From positions 1 to 64,000 of the forward strand of contig NZ_SGIM01000011.1 of assembly GCF_004208515.1 (NCBI RefSeq): DNA of 64,000 bases, written 5' to 3'. The translations under genes and the position numbers were made by a program. The notes under the pieces are model-generated. The model searched no databases. It was not told the DNA's origin and saw nothing but the letters and a program-made list of their open reading frames with translations. Each line of letters begins with the position of its first letter. The first letter of the stretch is position 1. The DNA comes from Acinetobacter halotolerans. Its GTDB lineage: Bacteria > Pseudomonadota > Gammaproteobacteria > Pseudomonadales > Moraxellaceae. Below are positions 46,127 through 55,378 of this stretch, one piece after another.

Positions 46127-47638
46127 TTAGAAGAAGCCCATTGGCTTAGTTGAATAACTCACCAATAGATTTTTGGTTTGTTGATAATGATCTAGCATCA
46201 TGCGATGATTTTCTCGGCCTATACCTGATTTTTTATATCCACCGAAAGCGGCATGTGCAGGATAAATATGATAACAATTGGTCCAAACACGGCCTGACTC
46301 TATCGCACGTCCAGCACGATAAGAAGTGTGTGCTGAGCGTGACCATACACCAGCACCTAAACCATACATGGTGTCATTCGCAATTTTGATGGCATCATCG
46401 AAATCTTTAAAGGTGGTCACGGAGAGAACAGGGCCAAAAATTTCTTCTTGGAAAATCTGCATGCTGTTATGACCTTTAAATATGGTCGGTTCGATATAAA
46501 AACCATTGCCCACTTCTTTTCGATCACCGCCACCCACTAAAATCTCGGCACCTTCTTGTCGCCCAGTATCGATACAGCGTAAGATTTTCTCTTGTTGTTC
46601 CTGTGAGGCTTGAGCACCAATCATGGTTTCTGTATCAAGCGGATGACCTGTTTTAATACGTTTGACTCGCTCAATGGCTTTTTCGAGGAACTGATCTGCG
46701 ATACTTTCTTGTACCAGTGCTCGAGATGGACATGTACAGACTTCACCTTGGTTTAAGGCAAACATAGCAAAACCTTCAAGCGTTTTCTCTAAAAAGTCAT
46801 CGTCTTTATCCATTACGTCTTCAAAGAACAGGTTCGGTGATTTACCTCCAAGCTCTAAAGTTACTGGGATGATATTTTCAGTTGCATATTGCATCACCAA
46901 CTGACCGACTTGGGTCGAACCTGTAAATGCAATTTTGGCGATACGAGGACTGGTTGCCAGTGGACGACCTACTTCAGCACCATAACCATTGACGATATTG
47001 AGCACACCTGCAGGTAAAATATCTTGAATAAGTTCAGCCACCAACAAAATACCCACTGGAGTTTGTTCAGCAGGCTTGAGCACCACGCAGTTACCCGCAG
47101 CTAAAGCAGGCGCAAGTTTCCAAGCTGCCATTAAGATTGGGAAATTCCAAGGAATAATTTGTCCAACAACACCGAGTGGTTCATGGAAATGATAGGCGAT
47201 GGTATCTTCATCGATTTCAGAAATGCCGCCTTCTTGGGCACGGATACAGCCAGCGAAATAGCGGAAATGGTCTATGGCTAATGGAATGTCAGCGGCAAGT
47301 GTTTCGCGAACAGGTTTGCCATTGTCCCAAGTTTCTGCAACAGCAAGCATTTCTAAGTGAGCTTCTAAACGATCTGCTATTTTAAGAAGTAGGTTAGAGC
47401 GTGTGGTTGGAGATGATTTGTTCCATTCGATTTTGGCTTTATGAGCTGCATCTAAGGCCAATTCTACATCCTCCGCCGATGAGCGAGGTATGCGGGTAAA
47501 AGCTTGACCATTAACAGGAGAAATATTGTCAAAATATTGACCTTTTACAGGTGCAACCCATTGACCGCCAATAAAATTTTCATATTGAGATTTGAATTGA
47601 ATTTTTGAACCAGATTGGTTCGGATCGATATAACGCAT
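46127..47638 (-). CDS. NAD-dependent acetaldehyde/aldehyde dehydrogenase (ExaC/AcoD type)
   Basis: A 503-residue dehydrogenase. Catalytic Cys301 in [11 protein letters not shown], general base Glu262 in LELGGKSP, and Rossmann segment FTGSTQVG (~239). The closest match is the ExaC/AcoD group, which oxidises acetaldehyde to acetate in ethanol, acetoin or ethanolamine use. Start at 47638 (MRYIDPNQ, as is usual in the group) with AGGAA 8 bp upstream; two earlier ATGs are in frame but lack a site. It lies upstream of eat and divergent from the GAF regulator. Confidence 0.94.
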   Translation of the reverse strand: MRYIDPNQSGSKIQFKSQYENFIGGQWVAPVKGQYFDNISPVNGQAFTRIPRSSAEDVELALDAAHKAKIEWNKSSPTTRSNLLLKIADRLEAHLEMLAVAETWDNGKPVRETLAADIPLAIDHFRYFAGCIRAQEGGISEIDEDTIAYHFHEPLGVVGQIIPWNFPILMAAWKLAPALAAGNCVVLKPAEQTPVGILLVAELIQDILPAGVLNIVNGYGAEVGRPLATSPRIAKIAFTGSTQVGQLVMQYATENIIPVTLELGGKSPNLFFEDVMDKDDDFLEKTLEGFAMFALNQGEVCTCPSRALVQESIADQFLEKAIERVKRIKTGHPLDTETMIGAQASQEQQEKILRCIDTGRQEGAEILVGGGDRKEVGNGFYIEPTIFKGHNSMQIFQEEIFGPVLSVTTFKDFDDAIKIANDTMYGLGAGVWSRSAHTSYRAGRAIESGRVWTNCYHIYPAHAAFGGYKKSGIGRENHRMMLDHYQQTKNLLVSYSTKPMGFF

Positions 47639-47715
47639 ATATGTATTCCTTTGCATTTTAGGACTAAAGACTAACAAGAACCCTGTCAGTAGGTACTTTC
47701 GTACTCTGTGTATTT

Positions 47716-47749
47716 AGTATATAAATAAGAAGGTTGGAGAAAGGTTGGA
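47716..47749. promoter_or_regulatory. Operator-promoter: 9-bp direct repeat, 11-bp period, upstream of aldehyde dehydrogenase
   Basis: AAGGTTGGA at 47730-47738 and 47741-47749. On the minus strand, exactly 8 bp downstream, is a TATACT -10 box (47716-47721). Repeat therefore occupies the -35 region of the aldehyde dehydrogenase promoter and lies 31 bp before the regulator ATG. Confidence 0.6.
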
Positions 47750-47780
47750 ATACCAATGTGGATATATAAGGAACTTACAA

Positions 47781-48971
47781 ATGTTCACAAAAAAGGATTT
47801 AGTGCAGCAAAGGGCATTGACTGATCAACTGCGCGCGCAAAATAGTCTCTCTCCTCAAAACGCAGCCAAACTCGGTCAAAGTATAGCCAGTTCATGGGAA
47901 CGCTCTATATCGGCTGATATTCCTAAAGAACGTATGGCAGCACCATTACTCGAAAAAAAATCTACTTCACAGAATACTTTAGACTTAGCATTACAACGAT
48001 GTGCTGATGATTTGCGTCATATTGCGGAACAATCTTCTATGGTGATCGCTGTGGGAGATATCGGTAGTACTATTATTTGGACAGCACCCAGCCCTCAAAT
48101 GCAAAGTGCTGCTGAACAGGTTCATTTTGTGAAGGGTGGACAATGGCGTGAAGAATTAGTTGGTACCAATGCTTTGGCACTGTCACTCAAAACACAGCAA
48201 TCGAGCTGTGTTTTTTCCAATGAGCACTATATGGAATCGTTGCATGATTGGGTATGTTATGCCGCACCCATTATTGACCCATATTCAAAACAAACACTAG
48301 GTGTGGTTGATTTATCTACCACGTGGAAGAATCATAATACGTTTGGGATTTTAGCGGCTGAACGCTGTGCATCCATTATCCAGTCCGCTTTACTTGAGCA
48401 ACAACGTCAGCATTTATATATCCGTGCATTTGCAACACCACAAGTCAAATTCAATGGTAAAAGTCTGTTATTAACGCCTCGCCAAATTGAAATCTTGGCG
48501 ATTTTGGCCCTATGTCCTCATGGGCTAACGCTTGAACATTTATATCAGGCGCTTTATGGCGAACGTAAGGTGAGTATGGGAACGTTGAAGGCAGAAATGT
48601 CGCAACTAAGAGATGTTTTAGGTGGTTTGTTAGGCTCACGGCCATATCGTTTGCTGGTTCATATTGAGGCTGACTTTTTGCAAGTGGAACAAGCCTTAGA
48701 TGCTGGATATCTCAGTTCAGCGTTACAATTGTATAGTGGAGTGTTTCTAGCGAAAACAGAAAGTCCATTTTTATCTGCTTGGCGAGATTGTCTCGAATCT
48801 CGGTTGAGTGATGCAATTTTTAAGACGCAAGAAACAGATTTGTTGCTTAAACATTTAGCACATTTTCCAGAAGCAATTGATGCGGTAGAACGTTTAATGG
48901 AGTTATTACCCATTGAACATCCTGCACACCAATTACTTGCTAAATATGATGAACAACTAAAAAGAAGTTAG
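47781..48971 (+). CDS. GAF-domain regulator with C-terminal winged-helix/SARP-like region
   Basis: A 396-residue protein. The N-terminal half resembles the sensory region of AcoR-type activators: SWERS start (~39), a GAF domain with ELVGTNALALSL (~131) and HDWVCYAAPI. There is no AAA+ sigma-54 domain and no Fis-type helix-turn-helix. Residues ~225-300 instead form a winged-helix candidate (LLLTPRQIEILAILALCPHGL then GTLKAEMSQLRDVLGG). A helical tail follows, like the BTAD region of SARPs. Divergent from aldehyde dehydrogenase, which it probably controls. ATG 47781 with AAGGAA. Confidence 0.8.
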   Translation: MFTKKDLVQQRALTDQLRAQNSLSPQNAAKLGQSIASSWERSISADIPKERMAAPLLEKKSTSQNTLDLALQRCADDLRHIAEQSSMVIAVGDIGSTIIWTAPSPQMQSAAEQVHFVKGGQWREELVGTNALALSLKTQQSSCVFSNEHYMESLHDWVCYAAPIIDPYSKQTLGVVDLSTTWKNHNTFGILAAERCASIIQSALLEQQRQHLYIRAFATPQVKFNGKSLLLTPRQIEILAILALCPHGLTLEHLYQALYGERKVSMGTLKAEMSQLRDVLGGLLGSRPYRLLVHIEADFLQVEQALDAGYLSSALQLYSGVFLAKTESPFLSAWRDCLESRLSDAIFKTQETDLLLKHLAHFPEAIDAVERLMELLPIEHPAHQLLAKYDEQLKRS

Positions 48972-49939
48972 TTGATTTTCTGCTCTAGCCATTGAAAGAG
49001 TTCTTGATAAACTTGTTTACGCACGGGTAGAGCGGAAAGGACTAAATCATGCAAGCCATTGTGAATTGAGACAATAGAGATATCTCCTTTCATTTTCTTC
49101 GCGTATTTTTTAATGTGTTTAACATCTAAAATGACATCACTTTGAGTTGCATCAACGCCCCATTTTTTTGGGTTCTTGGTTTGATGCGAGTGCATAATTA
49201 ATGCTGGAATATTTAGTTTTACGCCACGATGAATCTCTTTTTGTGCCGTATGAATTGCATGTACAAAACTGAGTTGAACTGTTGGTGCGCTGGTCGGTTT
49301 CCATTCTAAATTGAAATCCCACTCACCCTTGAGATCTTTGTGCAAGCTTGTGGTATACCAACGATTGAGTTGGCTTGGAAATTTTACTTTGGGTAGTTTT
49401 TTTCCGATACGACTGAGCATCGGGATACCAAATTTTCTTTCTACCAGACTTAAATTAAAATCATAAAAAGGGCTATTTGCCCATAGACCTTTAATCAAAG
49501 GATGGTTCGGGTGGTGTGCAGCATAAAGTGTAGCGGTTAAGCCACCAGTTGAATGTCCAGCGAGTAAAACTTTGTCGTGTTTTTCTTGGGAAATAATATC
49601 TAAGGCTTGGCTAATCTCAGCATCATATTCATGCAGATCTAATACATTATAAAAAATTTGATGCGCTAATTTAGAACGCCCGTATTTTCTTAGATCTAAT
49701 GCATAAAAGTCATAACCCTGTGCATTAAACTGTGCTGCCATTTCCGTCTGAAAGAAATAATCTAAGAATCCGTGAATGTAGAGCACTGCTTTGGTGGTTG
49801 GTTGTTTTGATTTTTTACGGATCAGTGTGGCGACGACTTGGCCTTCATAATCATCAGGATAATTCAGGACTTGTTGTTCATAGCCATCTCCTAAAAGATC
49901 AGGAGTGTAAAGGTTTGAAGAAAGCTGGGTTGTATTCAT
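48968..49939 (-). CDS. Alpha/beta hydrolase (serine aminopeptidase S33/lysophospholipase type)
   Basis: A cytosolic hydrolase of 323 residues. LYIHGFLDYFF oxyanion loop (~54), nucleophile GHSTGG (~129), catalytic His in IHNGLHDLVLS near residue 300. It resembles Hydrolase_4 (PF12146) members acting on monoacylglycerols or lysophospholipids. The 3' end overlaps the convergent GAF regulator by 4 bp. Confidence 0.87.
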   Translation of the reverse strand: MNTTQLSSNLYTPDLLGDGYEQQVLNYPDDYEGQVVATLIRKKSKQPTTKAVLYIHGFLDYFFQTEMAAQFNAQGYDFYALDLRKYGRSKLAHQIFYNVLDLHEYDAEISQALDIISQEKHDKVLLAGHSTGGLTATLYAAHHPNHPLIKGLWANSPFYDFNLSLVERKFGIPMLSRIGKKLPKVKFPSQLNRWYTTSLHKDLKGEWDFNLEWKPTSAPTVQLSFVHAIHTAQKEIHRGVKLNIPALIMHSHQTKNPKKWGVDATQSDVILDVKHIKKYAKKMKGDISIVSIHNGLHDLVLSALPVRKQVYQELFQWLEQKIN

Positions 49940-50033
49940 TTTTATTGAGACTTTGTATTAAGACATGCTGAGTATCCTTTAATGAATTTGGCGAATTGTC
50001 AATCGATTTTGTTTTGTTGAAGCTAAACGTGAA

Positions 50034-50068
50034 TAAAAAAAGGGGGATGCTAGGAAGTACACTCCCCC
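50034..50068 (-). terminator. Terminator of the iron-type alcohol dehydrogenase gene
   Basis: On the minus strand GGGGGAGTG, 10-base loop, CATCCCCC (one bulge), then seven T. Confidence 0.8.
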
Positions 50069-50139
50069 AAAAAGTAAGCCAATGGTCGGAGAGGTTTGAC
50101 TTACCATAACGTGGTTTTGTGACTCGAGTTTGGTTGGGG

Positions 50140-51312
50140 TTATAGCGCTGCTTTAAAGATTTCCACGACTTGAGCATGGGTCGCTTTACGCGGATTCGTT
50201 AACATGCAGGCATCTTTTTGCGCATTTTCAGCCATGATCGGTAGATCTTCAGGTTTAACGCCAAGTTCAGTTAAACCAGAGGGGATACCAATAGAACTTG
50301 AAAGCTCCTGAATGGCATCAATTGCGGCGTATGCTGCTTCAGCAACGGTTAAACCTTGAATATTAACACCCATTAATTCTGCAATCTTGGCATAACGATC
50401 TTGGCAGGCAATCAGATTAAATTGGCTTACATGTGGTAATAAAATTGCATTACAGACGCCATGCGGTAGGTTATAGAAACCACCTAACTGGTGTGCCATA
50501 GCGTGTACATAACCTAAGGATGCGTTGTTAAATGCCATACCTGCAAGGTATTGGGCATAGCTCATCGCATCACGTGCTTCAATATTTTCGCCGTTTGCAA
50601 CGGCAGGTTGTAGCCATTGGCTAATCATACTGATGGCTTTCTCTGCACAGGCATCGGTAATCGGATTGGCTGCTGTCGATACATAGGCTTCGATTGCATG
50701 GGTCAAAGCATCCATTCCCGTTGCTGCCGTTAAACCCGCAGGTTTTGCCACCATAAGTTTAGGGTCATCAATGGCAATCAGCGGTGTACAACGCCAGTCG
50801 ACAATCGCCATCTTCACGTGGGTGTCTGTGTTGGTGATGATGCAGAACCGTGTCATTTCTGATGCTGTTCCAGCAGTTGTATTGATTGCAATTAAAGGGG
50901 TCATCGGTACTTTGCTTTTGTCGATACCTTCGTAATCGCGGATATGTCCGCCACCTGCGGTGACCAAACCAACCCCTTTTGCACAGTCATGCGATGAACC
51001 GCCACCCAATGACACAATAAAATCACATTGGTTGTTTACATAGGCCGCTACGCCATTATGAACATTGATATCTGTTGGGTTCGGTTCTGCGCCAGCAAAA
51101 ATGTGGCTTTCTATACCAGCCTCGGTGAGATACTGTGCAATAGTATCTGCGACACCAAATTTGAATAAACCTTCATCGGTTACAATTAACGCTTTTTTGG
51201 CATCTAAATCTCGTGCTTTGCTTCCAATTTCTTTGGCGCAACCTGGTCCAAAGAGTGATACGCAAGGAATATAAAAACCGTTTGTTTGATCTGCAATATT
51301 TTTAAAAGCCAT
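50140..51312 (-). CDS. Iron-containing alcohol dehydrogenase
   Basis: Group III alcohol dehydrogenase of 390 residues. NAD motif GGGSSHDCAKG (103-113); metal ligands Asp201, His205, His270 and His284 in MDALTHAIEAY and GYVHAMAHQLGGFYNLPHG. Closest in style to YiaY/AdhB-type ethanol dehydrogenases. Start ATG 51312 has AAGGA upstream; an ATG at 51369 would add an atypical basic extension. May reduce acetaldehyde or oxidise ethanol near the eut genes. Its promoter carries a repeat of the same layout as at the aldehyde dehydrogenase. Confidence 0.93.
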   Translation of the reverse strand: MAFKNIADQTNGFYIPCVSLFGPGCAKEIGSKARDLDAKKALIVTDEGLFKFGVADTIAQYLTEAGIESHIFAGAEPNPTDINVHNGVAAYVNNQCDFIVSLGGGSSHDCAKGVGLVTAGGGHIRDYEGIDKSKVPMTPLIAINTTAGTASEMTRFCIITNTDTHVKMAIVDWRCTPLIAIDDPKLMVAKPAGLTAATGMDALTHAIEAYVSTAANPITDACAEKAISMISQWLQPAVANGENIEARDAMSYAQYLAGMAFNNASLGYVHAMAHQLGGFYNLPHGVCNAILLPHVSQFNLIACQDRYAKIAELMGVNIQGLTVAEAAYAAIDAIQELSSSIGIPSGLTELGVKPEDLPIMAENAQKDACMLTNPRKATHAQVVEIFKAAL

Positions 51313-51389
51313 GGAGTGAATCCTTCTTCCATAAGTCCATTGTTTGTTATAGATGATGCGTTGCACCATGAACCCAGTATTGTGATTGC

Positions 51390-51423
51390 ATTAAATATTT
51401 ACTACCTACCAAAGACCTACCAA
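51390..51423. promoter_or_regulatory. Operator-promoter: 9-bp direct repeat, 11-bp period, upstream of alcohol dehydrogenase
   Basis: ACCTACCAA at 51404-51412 and 51415-51423 (minus strand TTGGTAGGT). Exactly 8 bp downstream on the minus strand is a TTTAAT -10-like box (51390-51395). Same geometry as at 47716-47749 and a related GGTWGG core, but opposite in orientation relative to the promoter. Confidence 0.55.
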
Positions 51424-51539
51424 GTAATACTCCCGATTTATCTGCATGGATTGAGTGATGTTTTTTATAAAATTTGGCTTCGCCGTTTCACTTTTTATTG
51501 AAACTCGTTAAGCTATGTGCTGCGAGAAGGTAGGTAATT

Positions 51540-53252
51540 ATGAAACAAGAGACTGCACTGAAACTTTTAAAAGCAGGTGAAAATGTATTTTTAACTGGTT
51601 CGGCGGGTGCAGGTAAAACCTATACATTGAATCAATACATTCATTATTTGAAAGCACGTAAAGTCCCTGTTGCGATCACTGCTTCAACGGGTATTGCTGC
51701 AACACATATGAACGGTATGACCATTCATACTTGGGCTGGAATTGGTATTAAAGATCGTTTGAGTGATGATGACCTCAAACGAATGAAAGAACGAAAATAT
51801 CTAAAAGAACATTTAGAAAATGCCCAAGTGCTGATTATTGATGAAATTTCAATGTTGCATGCCAAACAACTTAATTTAGTCAATCAAGTTCTAAAATTCT
51901 TTAAAGAAAGTGATGAAGCCTTTGGCGGCATACAAGTGATTGTAGCGGGTGACTTCTTTCAGTTGCCTCCTGTCGGACGTAATGGTGAAGCAAATCGAGA
52001 TAAATTTTGCTTTATGTCTGATGCGTGGGTAGAGGCAAAGTTTCGAGTATGCTATTTAACCGAACAACATCGTCAGGATGATGAAATTCTGAATCAGATT
52101 TTGAATGCCATTCGTGCACAAAATATTCAGCCAGATCATATTACGGCTTTACAACAATCACGCCAGCAGGATATTGGCGACACTTTTACCCGTTTATATA
52201 CGCACAATATGGATGTTGATAATATCAACTATCAACATTTAAATGGTATCGAGAACGAAAGTCACCAATTCAATGCAGTTATTGATGGTAATGAAAAACT
52301 GATTGAAACCTTAAAATCTTCTGTACGTGCGCCTGAAGAACTAACCTTAAAAAAACACGCCAAAGTCATGTTTGTAAAAAACAACTTTGATATGGGATAT
52401 ATCAATGGCAGTTTAGGTGAAGTGATTGGTTTTGAAGATGATGATAAACAGGGCTTGTTGCCTAAAGTTAAACTCACCGATGGCACGACTTTGTTGGTTG
52501 AACCTGAAACTTGGTCGATTGAAAATGAGGCGGGTAAAGCCATTGCCAGTTTTCAGCAAATCCCTTTGCGTTTAGCTTGGGCGATTACCATTCATAAAAG
52601 TCAGGGGATGACCCTAGAGGCGGCAGAAATTAACCTCACCAATACCTTTGAAAAAGGTCAGGGCTATGTTGCATTATCTCGATTAAAATCGCTCACTGGT
52701 CTTCGGTTATTGGGTTTTAATGAGCAGGCTTTAGCACTGGATAGTTTGGCAATCAAAGCAGACCGCCGTTTTCAGGAATTGTCTGATGAAGCAGAAACAA
52801 ACTTTGCAAATGAGGATCTGACTACTCAGCACAATGCATTTATTCGGCATTGCGGCGGTACATTAAACGCGACCGAAATCAATCGCAATGAAAAGAAACT
52901 TTCAAAAGGCAGTAAACAGAGTTATGCCGCAGCAACTTTAGATGAAACACGTGCTTTATTTGAAGAAGGCTATGAGATTGAAGATATTGCACATGAACGT
53001 GGTTTAACACCTGCCACGATTATCAATCATTTGGCGCGATTACATAAAGAGCAGAGCTTAGATATTTCTGTGGCGAGCCCAGGGGAAGAGGTGATCGAAG
53101 AAGTACGTAAGATTTATAAACGTTTGCACAAGAGAAAAAACCCAGAGCATTTTACCGATGATGGTTCTATCAAACTACGCCCAATCGTGGAAGCAACGAG
53201 TCCTAGAATGGCGTATGATCAAGTGCGTTTGGCGTTGTTGTTTGTAGAGTAG
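51540..53252 (+). CDS. PIF1-like ATP-dependent DNA helicase with C-terminal HTH
   Basis: A 570-residue SF1B helicase. Walker A GSAGAGKT (20-27), Walker B LIIDEISM (~98), GDFFQLPPVG (~138), and HKSQGMTLEAAE (~353) with YVALSRLKSL nearby. The last ~110 residues (TLDETRALFEEGYEIEDIAHERGLTPATIINHL region) match HTH_40 (PF14493), a module seen in bacterial PIF1/RecQ-type helicases. PIF1 helicases unwind G-quadruplex and R-loop structures; the bacterial role is little studied. GAAGGTAGG precedes the ATG. Confidence 0.92.
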   Translation: MKQETALKLLKAGENVFLTGSAGAGKTYTLNQYIHYLKARKVPVAITASTGIAATHMNGMTIHTWAGIGIKDRLSDDDLKRMKERKYLKEHLENAQVLIIDEISMLHAKQLNLVNQVLKFFKESDEAFGGIQVIVAGDFFQLPPVGRNGEANRDKFCFMSDAWVEAKFRVCYLTEQHRQDDEILNQILNAIRAQNIQPDHITALQQSRQQDIGDTFTRLYTHNMDVDNINYQHLNGIENESHQFNAVIDGNEKLIETLKSSVRAPEELTLKKHAKVMFVKNNFDMGYINGSLGEVIGFEDDDKQGLLPKVKLTDGTTLLVEPETWSIENEAGKAIASFQQIPLRLAWAITIHKSQGMTLEAAEINLTNTFEKGQGYVALSRLKSLTGLRLLGFNEQALALDSLAIKADRRFQELSDEAETNFANEDLTTQHNAFIRHCGGTLNATEINRNEKKLSKGSKQSYAAATLDETRALFEEGYEIEDIAHERGLTPATIINHLARLHKEQSLDISVASPGEEVIEEVRKIYKRLHKRKNPEHFTDDGSIKLRPIVEATSPRMAYDQVRLALLFVE

Positions 53253-53261
53253 GATCGAAAA

Positions 53262-53624
53262 ATGCCACATATCATTGCAAATTATTCAGCAAATTTAACA
53301 AATTTAGATCAGCAAAAATTACTTAAACAAGTCAATGCTGCTTTGTATGAGACGGCATTATTTAGTGCAAATGATATCAAGTCTCGTATTTTCAAAGATG
53401 AGGTTTTCTTGATTGGTTTGGGTGAAACTCAAGAAGCTTATATCCATTTGAAACTCTATTTGCTAAGTGGTCGAACTGAACAACAGAAGAAAACTCTAGG
53501 TGATACGCTGTTGGCGATTCTTGAACAAAAAAGCTATATGAAAGCTGAGATTGGATATCCGATTCAGCTTTGCGTTGAAGTCATTGATATGCCAAGAGAA
53601 CATTATTTCAAGTCAACAGCTTAG
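53262..53624 (+). CDS. 5-carboxymethyl-2-hydroxymuconate isomerase family protein
   Basis: A 120-residue tautomerase-superfamily protein matching CHMI (PF02962). It begins MPHIIANYSANL, so after Met removal Pro1 is the catalytic base. Later parts KSRIFKDEVFLIG (~40) and AYIHLKLYLLSGRT (~59) are typical. CHMI takes part in homoprotocatechuate breakdown, but no other gene of that route is nearby. Starts 9 bp after the helicase and is likely co-transcribed. Confidence 0.85.
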   Translation: MPHIIANYSANLTNLDQQKLLKQVNAALYETALFSANDIKSRIFKDEVFLIGLGETQEAYIHLKLYLLSGRTEQQKKTLGDTLLAILEQKSYMKAEIGYPIQLCVEVIDMPREHYFKSTA

Positions 53625-53720
53625 TTTTGAAGATTCTAGGTTTCATTATGCAACAGCGATGATCGCTTCCACTTGTAGCAGCAACAAGCCTTGAAGAACG
53701 AATGTTTTTTAAATATAAAA

Positions 53721-54443
53721 TCAATCAATATCAATGATCTGCTTAATAAACTCGCCGTTTGAGTTCAGAATTTCTTTATACATATAAGCAATATGCGTAT
53801 CACTGAAATTGACCTCTCTAAAGCTATTCTCAGTGAGTTGCAGCAGTTGAATATTTGGCATTAGCATGATGATTGGTGAATGTGTTGCAATGATAAATTG
53901 CGCACCTGCTTGACTTAGTTGGATCACTTTTTCAATAAAATTGATTTGATTACTAATCGAAAGAGCGGCTTCGGGTTCATCTAAGATATATAAACCCTCT
54001 GCTCGAAAACGATGATCAATCAGCGCTTTCATTGCTTCACCATGGGACATCATGTGTAAATCTTTACCACCATAAGCATTTCGTATAGGCGGACTAAAAC
54101 TGGCTGCTGCATCGAGCTGGCGCATTTCCGTGAGAAAGTTATAGTACGTTTCTGATCGATAGAAAAAGATATCTTTGATCCTGCGTGCAGATTTATGGAT
54201 ACGCAGGTGGGGGCTATAATCAAAATGTGTATCTTCAGTTTTATAATTAAAGTTGATACTCCCACCTTCAGCTGCACAACCAAATTTTAACGCTAAAGCC
54301 TCCAAAATCGTTGATTTTCCACTTCCATTTTCACCCGTGATCACGGTGATATTTTTCTTAAATTCTATTGGATAAAGATGTAAAAACGGAAAGTCATCTG
54401 GAATGGTATTGAGAAGTTCAACTCGAGTGAGAAATGGTTTCAT
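53721..54443 (-). CDS. AAA/ABC-type ATPase (SMC-like, AAA_21/AAA_23)
   Basis: A 240-residue soluble ATPase. Walker A GENGSGKST (~38), signature-like MSHGEAMKAL (~134), Walker B LYILDEPEAAL (~154), and H-motif IATHSPIIML (~188). No membrane partner is present. Such stand-alone ATPases (COG3910 type) are widespread, with no firm function; some are parts of defence or repair systems. No neighbour suggests a defence system here. Confidence 0.85.
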   Translation of the reverse strand: MKPFLTRVELLNTIPDDFPFLHLYPIEFKKNITVITGENGSGKSTILEALALKFGCAAEGGSINFNYKTEDTHFDYSPHLRIHKSARRIKDIFFYRSETYYNFLTEMRQLDAAASFSPPIRNAYGGKDLHMMSHGEAMKALIDHRFRAEGLYILDEPEAALSISNQINFIEKVIQLSQAGAQFIIATHSPIIMLMPNIQLLQLTENSFREVNFSDTHIAYMYKEILNSNGEFIKQIIDID

Positions 54444-54536
54444 AATTCAAAAATATTAATATTGAATAATCAGATGAATCATCATATATAGAATTCCTCT
54501 ATTCGAGTGAGATCAATCTGTAAATGTCTACGCGTA

Positions 54537-55361
54537 TTAGACGGATTCAAGACATTGGATACTATGATATTGGCGTATTAAGTTTTCATCTAACATATGA
54601 ACATAATCCAAAAACATCACATTAAAACTCCCCACATTTTGTGCTTGATCATAGGCCAGCCGACCAGCAATGGAGAAATGAATATGTGAGGCAAGAGCTG
54701 CAATGGTTGGTGAACTTACAGCACCGTAAGCCGCTGTTAAGGCACCTAAAGCACAGCCAGTTGCGGTAATCTTCGGCTGTAAATGGCAGCCACCATTCAC
54801 CTGAATCACTATGCCGAGTTCCTTAGAAATAATATAGTCAGATTCACCTGAGATCGCGATACACTCAGTATGTTGGAGCAAACTTTGTGCTTGAGCATAC
54901 ACATCTTGACTATTGAGCGTGCTGTCTACACCTTTTGATTGGGTTAAATTACCTGCGAGTGCACTCATTTCTGAGGCATTACCGCGAATGATAGTCGGTT
55001 GAAACTGGAGAAGTTGATCCACGGTTTCGCTACGCCATTTTAAAATCTCACCATAACCGACAGGATCAAGCACCCATGGCACTTGATGTTGCTGGGCTGT
55101 TTTAGCTGAAATCAGCATTGCTTGGGTTTGTTCTGTGGTAGGTGTGCCGACATTAATATTTAACGCTGAACTGATTTGGGTAAAACTTTCAGCCTCAAAG
55201 GGATTGTCAATCATGGCTGGTGATGCGCCCGCAGCCAACAGCACATTTGCCACATAATTGTTGGCTACGCTATTGGTAATACATTGAACCAATGGTGATT
55301 GTTGTTGTAAGGCGTGCCAAGCTTGGATCACTTGATCAATCAGTTGTTGTTTTTGTGACAT
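54537..55361 (-). CDS. thiM: Hydroxyethylthiazole kinase
   Basis: Thiamine salvage enzyme that phosphorylates 4-methyl-5-hydroxyethylthiazole. The 274-residue protein has CITNSVANNYVANVLLAAGASPAMIDNP (split family signature, ~24-50), VLDPVGYG (~97), and the anion-hole TATGCALGALTAAYG near residue 200. It starts only 17 bp after the preceding gene, leaving no space for a TPP riboswitch. The other thiamine genes are not in the window. Confidence 0.95.
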   Translation of the reverse strand: MSQKQQLIDQVIQAWHALQQQSPLVQCITNSVANNYVANVLLAAGASPAMIDNPFEAESFTQISSALNINVGTPTTEQTQAMLISAKTAQQHQVPWVLDPVGYGEILKWRSETVDQLLQFQPTIIRGNASEMSALAGNLTQSKGVDSTLNSQDVYAQAQSLLQHTECIAISGESDYIISKELGIVIQVNGGCHLQPKITATGCALGALTAAYGAVSSPTIAALASHIHFSIAGRLAYDQAQNVGSFNVMFLDYVHMLDENLIRQYHSIQCLESV

Positions 55362-55378
55362 ACTAAATCCTAGATTTT

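Noticed and set aside
42210..51312. Bacterial microcompartment locus
   Set aside because: No shell proteins, EutA, EutD, EutE or EutG were found; only the lyase, permease and dehydrogenases.
51286..51501. 71-codon plus-strand frame between alcohol dehydrogenase and helicase
   Set aside because: Covers the alcohol dehydrogenase start and the repeat-bearing promoter; no ribosome-binding site.
53721..54443. Defence system based on the stand-alone ATPase
   Set aside because: No nuclease, TOPRIM or other effector partner lies next to it; neighbours are metabolic genes.
55362..55378. TPP riboswitch for thiM
   Set aside because: Only 17 bp separate thiM from the upstream gene, and no thi-box sequence is visible.
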